64,000 nt of DNA from CBDFGS01 sp965247255 (lineage in GTDB: Bacteria; Chloroflexota; Dehalococcoidia; Lucifugimonadales; CAUZJF01), in NCBI GenBank assembly GCA_965247255.1, contig CBDFGS010000010.1:434001-498000 (forward strand), read 5' to 3'. The translations under genes were made by a program, and so were the position numbers. The notes under the pieces were generated by a model, which was not told where the DNA came from, did no database searches, and saw nothing but the letters and a program-made list of their open reading frames with translations. Positions within the stretch are counted from its first letter, which is position 1. Each line of letters begins with the position of its first letter. This document shows positions 25,269-35,409 of this stretch, one piece after another.

Positions 25269-26984
25269 CCCGAATCCACCGAAGGACACCGATGGACGGC
25301 GTGAGGAAAGCGGAAGGGGGGGTGAGGGAGCTACAGGGGAAATAGCCTGGGTTCCATTTGGGGTAGGGAGGTCGGCGGACGGTCTTCATCGCCGCACAGG
25401 GGCCCCTATGGCCGTCTGCGGGAGCTGCGATGCGGGGGATGGCGAGAGAATACGCAGCAGGGAACTCTCTCGGACCGGGCTGGCGCGAGTCTGCGGGGAT
25501 CTTCGGTTGTCCGGTGGGTGGGTCGCCGACGGTGCCGTCAGGCCGGGAGTGGAATGGCTCGCAGCCGGGCCAAGGCGCGGCTGAACTTCTCAGCCCAAGG
25601 CCAGCGATCCGGAAGATGCAGGGTCAACCGGCGTGCCGAGCGGGTGAGCCGTCCGGCTAGGGAGAAGAACCGCCGCCGGAGGGTCTTGGTGGTGGCTATC
25701 CGCTCTCCCAGACCGATCCGCGCCGTCCAGCGGGCCAGGTTGTGGGCCATCGTCTGGACGGCCAGCCAGGCGCCGTTGGCGGCGAAGCGGCCCGAGGGGA
25801 GATGGTTCAGCCCGACGCCGTACTTGAGGTCGCGTATGGCATTCTCGATCTCGGCGTGGCGGCGATGGTCAGCCTCCAGTTCGAGCAACTCCCCGTCCCG
25901 GTCGGTGATGAAGCCGTGATAACTGTATTTGGCGAAGAGGGCCAGTTGGGAACCGGGCGTCGGCTTCACCCGCCGGACGATGAGCCGTACCGGCGCGGCG
26001 TCTGCCTCGGCCTGGAAGGGGGTGCAGGTGATCTCGGCCACATCGGCGGCACCGTCCATCCAGTAAGGAATCGGCGTCCAGGCATCTTCGGGTATCGCCT
26101 CGATGAGATTGTGCAGGCTTTTGTGCTGGCGGATGGTGATGGAGTAGCGGACATTGATCCGGCGGCAGACGGCGACCACGGCGTGGGTATAGAAGCCGCT
26201 GTCGGCACGCATGGTGAGCTGCCCGCTGGCCCCGCCGTAGCGAACCCGGCTCACCGTTTCACGCAGGAAGTGGGCGGCGCCGCGAGCGGTGTTGGCCCGG
26301 CCCTCGCGCAGCCGGGCCATCAGCACGTCGCCTGTGCCGGCGGCGACGGCCAACAGCGGGTGATAGCCCCGCTTGCCGGTATAGCCGTGGTGGCGTGCGC
26401 CCTCCTTGGCCAGTCCGTAGGTCTCGCAGATGGTGGAGTCCAGGTCAATGGTCAGGGGCCCGTCGCCGGGTCCCGCCCCGGCCTGCCAAGCCCGGGCCAG
26501 CAACTCGCGGCTCACCCGGTCGAGTTGACGGACGTGGCCCCACCGGAAGCTGCGCAGGAAGGTGCCCAGGGTGGATGGCGCCTTCACCGTGCCGCCCAGG
26601 GTGCTGGCCGTCCCCCCGGTGCGCAACACATCGGCGTCGTCAATGCAGTCGCCCCCAGCCAGCGCAGACGCCACCAGCGTCATCATCTTGTCGCTCGTGT
26701 TCGCCCGCCCCGGGGCATCGCCCAGGTCGAGGCGCTGCCGGACGAGTTCGGGCAGGCCGAGGTGCCGCGCCAGGGTGGCCGGAAGGAGCAGCCCGGCATT
26801 GGCCACCAAGCGGCGGTCGTCGAAGGTGATTTGGATTCGGTCGGGGTGGTTGCGTGGCAGCATCTATTGGGTGCTCCTTTTCCAGGGTCTGTTTTTTGCT
26901 ACAAAACCATTATCCCAGAAGCACAGGAGCACCTTCTTGCTGCTTCAGGACGCTAACCCGACGCCCTCCTTCGGTGGATTCGGG
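25269..26984 (-). mobile_element. IS1380-family insertion sequence, type B, copy 1
   Basis: 1716 bp, terminal repeats CCCGAATCCACCGAAGGA (18 bp) with different inner sequence from type A. Flanks CTAAA (25264-25268) and CTTAG (26985-26989) do not match, and phage tail DNA on one side meets conjugation-like DNA on the other, so the element probably marks a recombination or deletion joint. Confidence 0.9.
25538..26863 (-). CDS. IS1380-family transposase (type B, copy 1)
   Basis: 441 residues, intact, collinear with the type A transposase but with many substitutions (for example DLGDAPGRANTSDKMMTLVAS and RINVRYSITIRQHKSLHNLI). DDE motifs conserved: IDLDSTICETYG, RADSGFYTH, HRRHAEIENAIRDLKYG. Identical in sequence to copy 2 at 53.6 kb as far as can be read. 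Confidence 0.92.
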   Translation of the reverse strand: MLPRNHPDRIQITFDDRRLVANAGLLLPATLARHLGLPELVRQRLDLGDAPGRANTSDKMMTLVASALAGGDCIDDADVLRTGGTASTLGGTVKAPSTLGTFLRSFRWGHVRQLDRVSRELLARAWQAGAGPGDGPLTIDLDSTICETYGLAKEGARHHGYTGKRGYHPLLAVAAGTGDVLMARLREGRANTARGAAHFLRETVSRVRYGGASGQLTMRADSGFYTHAVVAVCRRINVRYSITIRQHKSLHNLIEAIPEDAWTPIPYWMDGAADVAEITCTPFQAEADAAPVRLIVRRVKPTPGSQLALFAKYSYHGFITDRDGELLELEADHRRHAEIENAIRDLKYGVGLNHLPSGRFAANGAWLAVQTMAHNLARWTARIGLGERIATTKTLRRRFFSLAGRLTRSARRLTLHLPDRWPWAEKFSRALARLRAIPLPA

Positions 26985-26985
26985 C

Positions 26986-27300
26986 TTAGCAAGCCTGCCC
27001 GGATCGATGGCCCTGAGACCGCCCTATGCCGGGGACACAGAGGCTGCCGAGGCCGTACTGCAAAGGGTGTCGGAGTACACCCTGAGCAGGAGCGTTGTGA
27101 CGACCCGCCTGGAGGAGGAGGCCGAGAAATACGTTAGGGCCTTCCGCAGGGACGTGCAGGGCGTCGAGACCGTTCCGATAGACGAGGGGGATGTCCAGGA
27201 CGCACCTCCGGACGGTAACGGGAGAGGCCGCAGGCAGCGGAGGAGCAGGCGGACTCACGAGCCCGATGCAACGGGACCGGACGGGGAGGTGCGGGAGTGA
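26986..27300 (+). pseudogene. C-terminal fragment of a conjugation-type gene
   Basis: About 105 residues survive after the IS end: an amphipathic helix (DTEAAEAVLQRVSEYTLSRS, then TTRLEEEAEKYVRAFRRDV) and a Gly/Arg-rich acidic tail. The stop overlaps the start of the replication-relaxation gene. In integrative elements the gene before such a relaxation gene is often a VirD4/FtsK-like ATPase, and this could be its tail, but no ATPase motif remains. Function not assignable. Confidence 0.45.
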
Positions 27301-29039
27301 TGGCCGCCGCCGCGCCTACCGTGAACGCCCGCTCCGGGGGACGGGACACGTCGGAGGTCGAGTCCGACCTTCTCAGGTGGCTGGCGGTCATGCCGTTCCT
27401 GTCGTACCGGGAGATGGAGACCCTGGCCGAGTGGTCCGATACCGCCGTCTACGACGCCCTGAGCGCTCTTGAGCGCGGGCGGCTCGTGGCTGCTGCACAC
27501 GTGTCGGCGCCGGGCGCATCCACCACGCGGCGCTGGTTCCTCGCCCCTTCGGGGGTGGAGGCCGTCGCAGCCATCAGCAGGGTGGGCTTGCAGAAGACCC
27601 TCCGCACTCGCCCCGTCTCCGCCCACTGGATAAGGCTCCTCGCGGAGCGCATGGACGCAGTGACTCCGGTCTACCGGCTCGTGTCGGAGCTGGCCGGTGT
27701 GACGGGCATCAGGGGCTTTCGCTGGTATCGAGGCCACCCGCTGGACGCCCTGGTCGCGGTGCAGGGAGGCAGGCTGCTGGGCGTCATGCGCGAGGGGAGA
27801 TCGGCCCTGCCATCCCACCTGGGCCAGCGCCTCCGGTCCCTCATGCACGGGCGTCGACCCGACGCCATCGCCGTCCTGGCACCCGACTCCCTGCGCCTCC
27901 GCGACTGGACCGCCATGATGGAGCGCTCGCCCATAACGGCCATCCTCGCCCTTGAGCGGGATGTCATGACGAGCGGTGACGGGGACGCCATCTACCACGT
28001 GCCCTCGGACCCGGACCCGTGGCCCCTGCGCAGGGCCGTACGGCTCGCGAGGGGAGGCTCCGTGCCCGTCGAGCAGCCCCTCTCCCGCGTCTCTCCGCCG
28101 CCGGTGGATATCCAGGGCGAGGTGCGAGAAGTGGCGGCGGGAAGGGCGCAGCTCAGGAACGAGGACCACCTGCTGTCTCTGGCCCTAGACGCCGGGAGCA
28201 AGCGCGTCCTCGACCTGATAGCCCTCTGGCCCTGGATCGGACTGGCCGATCTCAAGGACCTGCTGGGGGTGTCCAGGGCCAGGACGTATCAGCTGCTGGA
28301 CAGGCCCCTGCGCCTGGGGCTGGTCGTCCGCACCAGGCACGACGGGCGCGCCAGGTACGCGCTGGGAGACAGGGGCATCGCATTCCACGCACGCAGGGAC
28401 CGTGTGGCGACTTCGATGGCCCTGCGCCGCTGGAGTCCCTCCCGCGGTGGGCCGGAGTCGCCGCTCTCATGGCAGAGCGTCAGGGGCTCCAGGACCCGGC
28501 AGCTGGCAAGGCACATCGACCACACCGTCGCCGTACACTCCTTCATGGCGGCCATCTCCCGCCAGGCACGCGAGACGGGCGGTTCCCTCGTCGAGGCGGA
28601 GCCGCCGCACCGGGCCGGGCGCACGTATCCCGCCTATGGCGGCGCATACGGCTCGGTCAACCCCGACGCATACGGGCGCATCGAGACGGGGCGCGGCGTG
28701 CTCCACCTCTTCCTGGAGGTGGAGCGCAGGGCCGGGTGGAGAGGGCGTTTCCTCGACAAGCTCCGGCCATACCTTCGCTACTACGCCAGCGGACAGCCGT
28801 TGGAGACCTTCGGGGCATGGCCTTCGGTGCTCTTCGTCCTCCGCGACGAGATCGCCGGGACGGGCCTGCTGCGGATGAGCGAAGGCGAGACCGAGCGCTA
28901 CGAGGTCGACGACGTGCTGCCCATACTCACGACCACCGAGGGCCTCGTGGAGGAGCACGGCCCGCTGTCTGCGATCTGGCGCAGCGAGCCGGGCGGGCCG
29001 AGAACCTCGCCCTGGCCGGTGGAACGAGGGAGTGCGTGA
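27300..29039 (+). CDS. Replication-relaxation family protein
   Basis: 579 residues from ATG 27300 (GTG at 27297 equally possible). Two winged-helix regions (LLRWLAVMPFLSYREMETLAEW; LIALWPWIGLADLKDLLGVSRARTYQLL) frame a less conserved middle. The C-terminal part has LARHIDHTVAVHSFMAAI, NPDAYGRIETGRGVLHLFLEVERRAGWRGRFLDKLRPY: the Asp...Glu-x-Glu...Lys pattern of the Replic_Relax family, which looks nuclease-like. Found on integrative and conjugative elements and plasmids of Gram-positive bacteria and Chloroflexota. Confidence 0.75.
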   Translation: MAAAAPTVNARSGGRDTSEVESDLLRWLAVMPFLSYREMETLAEWSDTAVYDALSALERGRLVAAAHVSAPGASTTRRWFLAPSGVEAVAAISRVGLQKTLRTRPVSAHWIRLLAERMDAVTPVYRLVSELAGVTGIRGFRWYRGHPLDALVAVQGGRLLGVMREGRSALPSHLGQRLRSLMHGRRPDAIAVLAPDSLRLRDWTAMMERSPITAILALERDVMTSGDGDAIYHVPSDPDPWPLRRAVRLARGGSVPVEQPLSRVSPPPVDIQGEVREVAAGRAQLRNEDHLLSLALDAGSKRVLDLIALWPWIGLADLKDLLGVSRARTYQLLDRPLRLGLVVRTRHDGRARYALGDRGIAFHARRDRVATSMALRRWSPSRGGPESPLSWQSVRGSRTRQLARHIDHTVAVHSFMAAISRQARETGGSLVEAEPPHRAGRTYPAYGGAYGSVNPDAYGRIETGRGVLHLFLEVERRAGWRGRFLDKLRPYLRYYASGQPLETFGAWPSVLFVLRDEIAGTGLLRMSEGETERYEVDDVLPILTTTEGLVEEHGPLSAIWRSEPGGPRTSPWPVERGSA

Positions 29040-29070
29040 CTCCCCCGAGGCGCGATGTTGACGTGAGCGG

Positions 29071-29799
29071 TTACTCCGCTTCCAGGTCCGAGGGGTCCAG
29101 CTGGTGCCAGAACACCTCGCCTGACTCGATGCTCTCGTCTATCCGGTCGTCCCTGCGAAGACCGGCCACCGCAGCGACGGACCTCTTGCCCGTGAAGGCG
29201 GTCAGGAACCCGGCGTTGCGGACGGCCCTTGAGGTGTCCCTGCCGTTGGCGGTGAAGGATATCTCCACGGCCACGTAGCACGTCTCGCCCTCACCGTCCG
29301 TGACCTCCATAATCAGGTCGGCCCTGCGGAAGCTCCTCAGATCGCCTGCGGGAATGTCCGCCGTGCTCTCGGACCGGCTCAGTGTCCTGATCTGCTCAGG
29401 ATCGAGGGTCCCCACCAGGGCAAACCCCATGTCCTCGGCGATCAGACCGGCCTCTCTGATAGCGGCGCTCCTGACGTGGGCTCCCTTGAGAGGCGCGATG
29501 TCGTCCCTGAGCCCGCTTATGTCGCCTTCAACCTTGTCGAAGCGCTGGTCCACCTTGTCGAAGCGTTCATTCATCTCGCCTTCGACTTTGTCGAAGCGCT
29601 GGTCCACCTTATCGAAGCGTTCATTCATGTCGCCTTCAACTTTGTCGAAGCGCTCGTTGGTGCCGGCCGCGAACCTGGCGAGGGTCTGGGGCAGCTCGAT
29701 CAGCTCGCGCGTCAGCACACGGGCGCGCACGGCGTCCAGCCACCTGGGATGCTTGTCCAGCAGCTCTACCAGGTCCTCTATGTTGTTGATGGTCGTCAT
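29071..29799 (-). CDS. Coiled-coil repeat protein with possible nuclease-like C-terminal domain
   Basis: 242 residues from ATG 29799; upstream in-frame codons lack a better start. Residues about 45-95 are near-perfect repeats of NERFDKVDQRFDKVEG, built on heptads and encoded by a 54-bp tandem DNA repeat (about 29535-29650). The C-terminal domain (FRRADLIMEV ... CYVAVEISFTANGRDTSRAV ... FLTAFTG) resembles PD-(D/E)XK-like domains following such coiled coils, with EIS in place of ExK. Function unknown. Convergent with the relaxation gene. Confidence 0.6.
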   Translation of the reverse strand: MTTINNIEDLVELLDKHPRWLDAVRARVLTRELIELPQTLARFAAGTNERFDKVEGDMNERFDKVDQRFDKVEGEMNERFDKVDQRFDKVEGDISGLRDDIAPLKGAHVRSAAIREAGLIAEDMGFALVGTLDPEQIRTLSRSESTADIPAGDLRSFRRADLIMEVTDGEGETCYVAVEISFTANGRDTSRAVRNAGFLTAFTGKRSVAAVAGLRRDDRIDESIESGEVFWHQLDPSDLEAE

Positions 29800-29827
29800 G
29801 TGTCTCCGCCTATGGGGATTATACCAC

Positions 29828-30112
29828 TTAGGACGGCCGGTCATGGTCCGGTGGAGAGGCCGTTCCATGCAGGAGGATATCGCGGCCGCCTGGAACCGTG
29901 TCGGCGAACATGAAGAGGGCGTACATATAGACGGGGCTGGGACGCTTGTTGCCCGAGCGCCACTCCCTCATCACGCTGGGGGTGGTCCCCAGCGCGAGGG
30001 CGATCTGATGCCACGAAAGCCCGCTGGCCTCCTTCAGCCGCTCCAACCGCTCTGGGAAGTCCTCCGGGAAGACGGGATTCACTCGAATATATGTTGGCCT
30101 GGGTCTGACCAT
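29828..30112 (-). CDS. Helix-turn-helix protein (XRE-like)
   Basis: 94 residues. FPERLERLKEASGLSWHQIA followed by LALGTTPSVMREWRSGNKRPS is an HTH, then VYMYALFMFADTVPGGRDIL. It closely resembles the C-terminal half of the neighbouring 193-residue regulator, so the two probably arose by duplication. Likely a DNA-binding regulator of the integrative element. Confidence 0.7.
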   Translation of the reverse strand: MVRPRPTYIRVNPVFPEDFPERLERLKEASGLSWHQIALALGTTPSVMREWRSGNKRPSPVYMYALFMFADTVPGGRDILLHGTASPPDHDRPS

Positions 30113-30118
30113 CCGCCC

Positions 30119-30700
30119 CTACCTCCGTCCATCCTGGGGAGCATCGCCAAGGAGCATCTGCTGTCCGTTGGGAATGATCTGAACGACCCGGAACAGGGAG
30201 AGCATCGCCCCTCCGCCAGGCTTCGCGCCTTCTTTTCTCCAGCGGTACATCTGCCTTTGACTGACCCCCACCACATAGGCAAACCGGGTCCACGGCAGAC
30301 GGGTGGCCTCCTTGATGGCCACCAGCCTCCTGGGGAAGTCTTTGGGCATCTCCGTCGACCCGGGCGGCAGTATCGCAGCCAGAGACATCTGCGTCCCATC
30401 CGCGATGGAGTCCGCCTCTCGCTTTATCCTGACCGCCAGGTCCGGGCCTTGAGCGTCCGGCCCGACCACGATGAACAGCTCGTCTGGGCCTACGTCGCCG
30501 AAGAACCTCTGGATACGCCGCTGGGTCCTCGGCGAGAGGGACCGCGTTCCGTTCAACAGCTGGGACATGAACCCCGTCGACAGTCCGAGAAGCCGCGCCA
30601 GCTCGTTCTGGGACACCTTGAGCCTGTCCTGGAGGTCCCATACGGGTTGGGGGTTCAACCGTACCCTCGATTGTAAAGGTGTACCGGGCATGTGGATCAC
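30119..30700 (-). CDS. Double helix-turn-helix regulator
   Basis: 193 residues (start at the first ATG, or three codons later). First HTH: LKVSQNELARLLGLSTGFMSQ followed by LLNGTRSLSPRTQRRI. Second HTH near residue 130: FPRRLVAIKEATRLPWTRFA then YVVGVSQRQMYRWRKEG. It is transcribed away from the XRE gene at 30895 across a shared 194-base region carrying a perfect palindrome, like a repressor pair controlling element excision or transfer. Confidence 0.7.
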   Translation of the reverse strand: MIHMPGTPLQSRVRLNPQPVWDLQDRLKVSQNELARLLGLSTGFMSQLLNGTRSLSPRTQRRIQRFFGDVGPDELFIVVGPDAQGPDLAVRIKREADSIADGTQMSLAAILPPGSTEMPKDFPRRLVAIKEATRLPWTRFAYVVGVSQRQMYRWRKEGAKPGGGAMLSLFRVVQIIPNGQQMLLGDAPQDGRR

Positions 30701-30740
30701 GCTGTCTGGGGTGCATCTCTAGCTGCTGCCGTCCCGCCGG

Positions 30741-30793
30741 TTGTCCTGGGCTGCGTAAGGGCTGTATACTGGGGCCTCAGAACGTACGTTCTG
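30741..30793 (+). promoter_or_regulatory. Promoter with overlapping 16-bp palindromic operator
   Basis: TTGTCC (30741-30746), 18-base spacer, TATACT (30765-30770), then CAGAACGTACGTTCTG at 30778-30793 over the transcription start. The palindrome contains GAAC-N4-GTTC, the core of the LexA (DinR) box of Gram-positive type, so either LexA or one of the adjacent HTH proteins could bind. Confidence 0.6.
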
Positions 30794-30894
30794 AAGGCAT
30801 GGACCAAGACTACCGCATTCAGGCGCAGGATGCAATGCCGTGCGCGACATGTTGGCCCAATTGCTTGCAGAGCATCAAAATGAAGGAGGGACCG

Positions 30895-31329
30895 ATGGCT
30901 ACGACCAAAGCTATGATCGAGCAGAACGCCGAGTGGGACGAGCTCGAGATAGGGCCGCTGCTGAGAAGGCTGCGAGGCAGGATGGGGCTGAGAGAGGCCC
31001 ACCGCATATCCGGCGTCTCCGCCTCGATGCTCTCCCAGATCGAGAACGGCAGCAGGCGCCCCGGCCCCCGCACCTTGAGAAAGCTGGCCACATTCTACGG
31101 TGTGGCGGTCCGCGACCTGCTGGCGAGGGCGGGCCATGTGGACGACGGAGAGCGGGACCCAGACAGCGGCCCGCTGGAGACCGGGGACGTCGAGAGGGCC
31201 TACCAATTCATGCTGGCCGACCCCAGACTGAGGACCGGCGTGAGGCCGAAGGAGCCGGTCTCGGTGGGGGCCAAGCGCTTCTTCGTCCACATGTACGAGC
31301 GGTTCACCGGCAGGAGCCTTCTCGGGTAA
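30895..31329 (+). CDS. XRE family transcriptional regulator
   Basis: 144 residues from ATG 30895, preceded by AAGGAGGG at ideal spacing; open frame upstream of this is noise. HTH at about 20-75: LLRRLRGRMGLREAHRISGV then SASMLSQIENGSRRPGPRTL and RKLATFYGVAVRDLL, a standard XRE domain. The C-terminal part (VERAYQFMLADPRLRTGVRP, FFVHMYERFTGRSLL) resembles an oligomerisation region. Confidence 0.85.
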   Translation: MATTKAMIEQNAEWDELEIGPLLRRLRGRMGLREAHRISGVSASMLSQIENGSRRPGPRTLRKLATFYGVAVRDLLARAGHVDDGERDPDSGPLETGDVERAYQFMLADPRLRTGVRPKEPVSVGAKRFFVHMYERFTGRSLLG

Positions 31330-31924
31330 TGTGATGTTCGATGTGCCCGACCGCCCAAAATCGTTAGCTCAGTTTGCTGACGGCTGCGGGCCTCTTTCCT
31401 GAATAACATCCTTCACTGAGAGGGCTGCCCGGCAGGTCCGACTGGTGAAGGCGGCCCCTATCGCCGTGCCCCATCCCGGCCGCTCCGTACCGCCACCACG
31501 CCGTGCAGGGACGCTCCCTGAGTCCAGCGAGGACCTCCGGTAGGCGGCGCTCCGTCTCAGTCCCCCCGCATCCCGGCACCCGCCTTCGCTCCCCTGCTCC
31601 CCCTCCATGTGATTGGCCACATGTCCGTTCTGTCATCGTTTGCTGACTTCTTGGGCCGATCGGTCTCCCTCTCGCCTATCTGGAAGGCAGGTCCGCGACG
31701 GGTTCTGCTCTTGCGCCAGCGGCCCGTCTCCCGGTACGAAGGTTCGTGACGCTCCCCTACGACCGTTTGCACATCCCCGTTAGTACGACGTGTAGGGGGG
31801 GTCTCCGCGGAGGCCCCCCTTGCACGACATTCCCAACCGCCCAGGTCCGCTTCACAATAGGTATCAGAACTGGTGTTCGGCCCAACGGTCGGCCACCGGC
31901 GGATGGGACCCGTGGAGGGGACGG
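31330..31924. other. Intergenic, no gene recognised
   Basis: 595 bases without a credible coding frame. A GC-rich hairpin AGGGGGG...CCCCCCT with inner TCCGCGGA lies near 31793-31819 and could end transcription of the XRE gene. Confidence 0.5.
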
Positions 31925-32134
31925 ATGGAAGAGACGAAGGGGCAACGCAAACCGGAGAGGAGCGGCACCGGAACGGAGCTGAGGGTGGTGCGGATCGATT
32001 TCGATCCCGGACCCGACGCCGAGGACCGGCTGCGCCGCCTCTTCACGCTGCTCGTCAAGTACGCCGCCAAGGACAGACTCCCTGTGCCGGGGAACGACCC
32101 CGCTTCAGAGGACCGAGCAGGGGACGAGGGCTGA
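31925..32134 (+). CDS. Small acidic/basic protein of unknown function
   Basis: 69 residues from ATG 31925, with GTGGAGGGG upstream as ribosome site. Charged N-terminus, then LRVVRIDFDPGPDAEDRLRR and LFTLLVKYAAKDRLPVPG. The stop shares a base with the ATG of the PAPS-reductase-like gene, which argues for coupled translation. No family recognised. Confidence 0.55.
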   Translation: MEETKGQRKPERSGTGTELRVVRIDFDPGPDAEDRLRRLFTLLVKYAAKDRLPVPGNDPASEDRAGDEG

Positions 32135-32887
32135 TGCGCTCCGCTCCTCGAATGACGGTCGTCAGCCTCGGCGGGGGCGTGCAGTCCACCGTCATGGCGC
32201 TCATGGCCGGTGGGGGCGCATTCGGACGAGCGCCTGACTGCGCCATATTCGCCGACACCGGCTGGGAGCCGCCGACTATCTACGAGCACCTGGACTGGCT
32301 GGCGGACAAGCTCCGCTTCCCGCTCCACGTCGTCGACAGTGGGCGGAGCCTCAGAGAGGACGCCAAGGCTCTCGTCAACCACTCAGGCAACGAGAGCTTC
32401 ATTGATATCCCCGTGTACCTCAAGGGAAGGGACGGAAGCGGCGACGGCAGTGCACAGAGCACTACAAGGTGCGACGTGCGCCAAGAAGCGCATGGGTTGA
32501 ACGTTCCGGATGCGGAACCCGGCCAGGAGTGGGCCGGTGGATAGGGGAGCAGGCATGGGGGCCAGAGGCGGAACCGTGTCTGAAGCCTCCCCGACAATGT
32601 GGCGGCGGTGACCCTGCTAAACCGTGCGCTGCTAGCCAGAGTGTCGTTATGGTCACGAAAGGAACTGCCAACTGAAGCGTCGAATGTAGAACCACCTGCT
32701 TACGGTAGGGCGAGGGTGGAGTCATCGGAACCCCTGTCTGTCGTATACAGGGGCAGTCCTGTTAGGACAGAGACACCGAACTCCAATCAACCGGCGTCTC
32801 CCGATGGCGAGCGCGGCAGCGAGCCGTGCCAGGCGTAGAGGCAGAACCTAAGACGGCACGCAGACGCAACCTAGGTGAACTTGGGAA

Positions 32888-33626
<739 letters not shown>

Positions 33627-33739
33627 GCGCGACCGGCTCTCCGGCAACGGAGTAGGCCAGCCTTCGGCCAATGCCGGACGTGTGGCAGAGCCCTCGTAGT
33701 AGTCCGAGGTCGGGAAAGCCGGCCGCATGGCGAAGGAGG

Positions 33740-34478
<739 letters not shown>

Positions 34479-34593
34479 GCAGTCGGATGGGTGTGGAACG
34501 AAGCGAATTACGCCGGAGGAGGGATGTACGAACCCGACGACGATGGCGGAAAAGCCGATGTTCCCGACACATGGGTCTAACCCATCTGATGGA

Positions 34594-34627
34594 GAGCCGG
34601 ATGCCCTGAAAGGGGCACGTCCGGTTC
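34594..34627 (+). ncRNA. Group II intron domain V (intron 1)
   Basis: Upper stem GCCC/GGGC instead of GCGG/TCGC in introns 2 and 3: two base pairs changed on both sides with pairing kept. Everything else is identical. Confidence 0.93.
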
Positions 34628-35348
34628 GGTGAGGGGGATGGCGCAAACCAGCCGGAGTACTCCGGCCACTGGCGGCGCCGTCCCCACTCAATCGGTCCGC
34701 CGGAAGATACGCCGGCTGCTCGGGCTCAGGAAGAGACAGAGGATACCCTCCGGCGCCACCGTCGAGCTGTGGCTGGGCATCTCGACCGACGAGGCCATCC
34801 GCATGCGAGCGTCCCGCGACAGGTGGATACGCAACCGCTACCCGCTGATCGAGGCTGGTATGTCCAGGCAGGACTGCCTGGACTGGTGGGAGGCACGTTA
34901 CGATAGGCCCCTGGAGAGATCGGCCTGCGTCGGCTGTCCCTACCAGTCCCGCCAGCGTTGGGTAGAGACGAAGCAGCGGTTCCCAGAGATGTTCGACGAG
35001 GCGGTCGAGATCGACTCGAACATGCGGGGCAACCTGGCCTTCGCTAAGGAACCCTACCTCCACCCGATACGCGTGCCGCTCGCAGAGGCGGTACGGCTCG
35101 ATGAGGCGCAGCTGGGGCTCAGCCAGCAAGGGGAAGCCCGCCTGCACGGACAGGGGTTCGGCAACGAGTGCGAGGGGTACTGCGGCATCTGACTGAGCCC
35201 GTCGAGATCAGCGCAGCCGCGCTTTGACGTTGGCCCGCCAATCGGGTATGATTGCGGCTAGAAGTTGGCCCGGCGGTGCAATCAACACCCCGGGCCGTGG
35301 CGCCACCTAACGAGCAGGTGATGCGAATGAGATTGTACTACTCGCAGG

Positions 35349-35380
35349 CCCGCTCATCCAGACCGAGCGGGTCTTTCGTA
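35349..35380 (+). terminator. Probable intrinsic terminator
   Basis: CCCGCTC (35349-35355) pairs with GAGCGGG (35365-35371), followed by TCTTTCGTA. It lies in the 217-base gap between the PAPS-reductase-like gene and the recombinase gene. Confidence 0.6.
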
Positions 35381-35409
35381 TTCATGGACGTTAGAGCAAG
35401 GAGGCAATC

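Noticed and set aside
25017..25304. Independent gene starting at ATG 25017
   Set aside because: No ribosome site, and conserved chaperone T-part residues lie before it; the last residues are read from the IS end.
26854..27300. 148-residue protein starting inside the IS at 26854
   Set aside because: The first 40 codons are IS terminal sequence; only the part after 26985 belongs to the interrupted gene.
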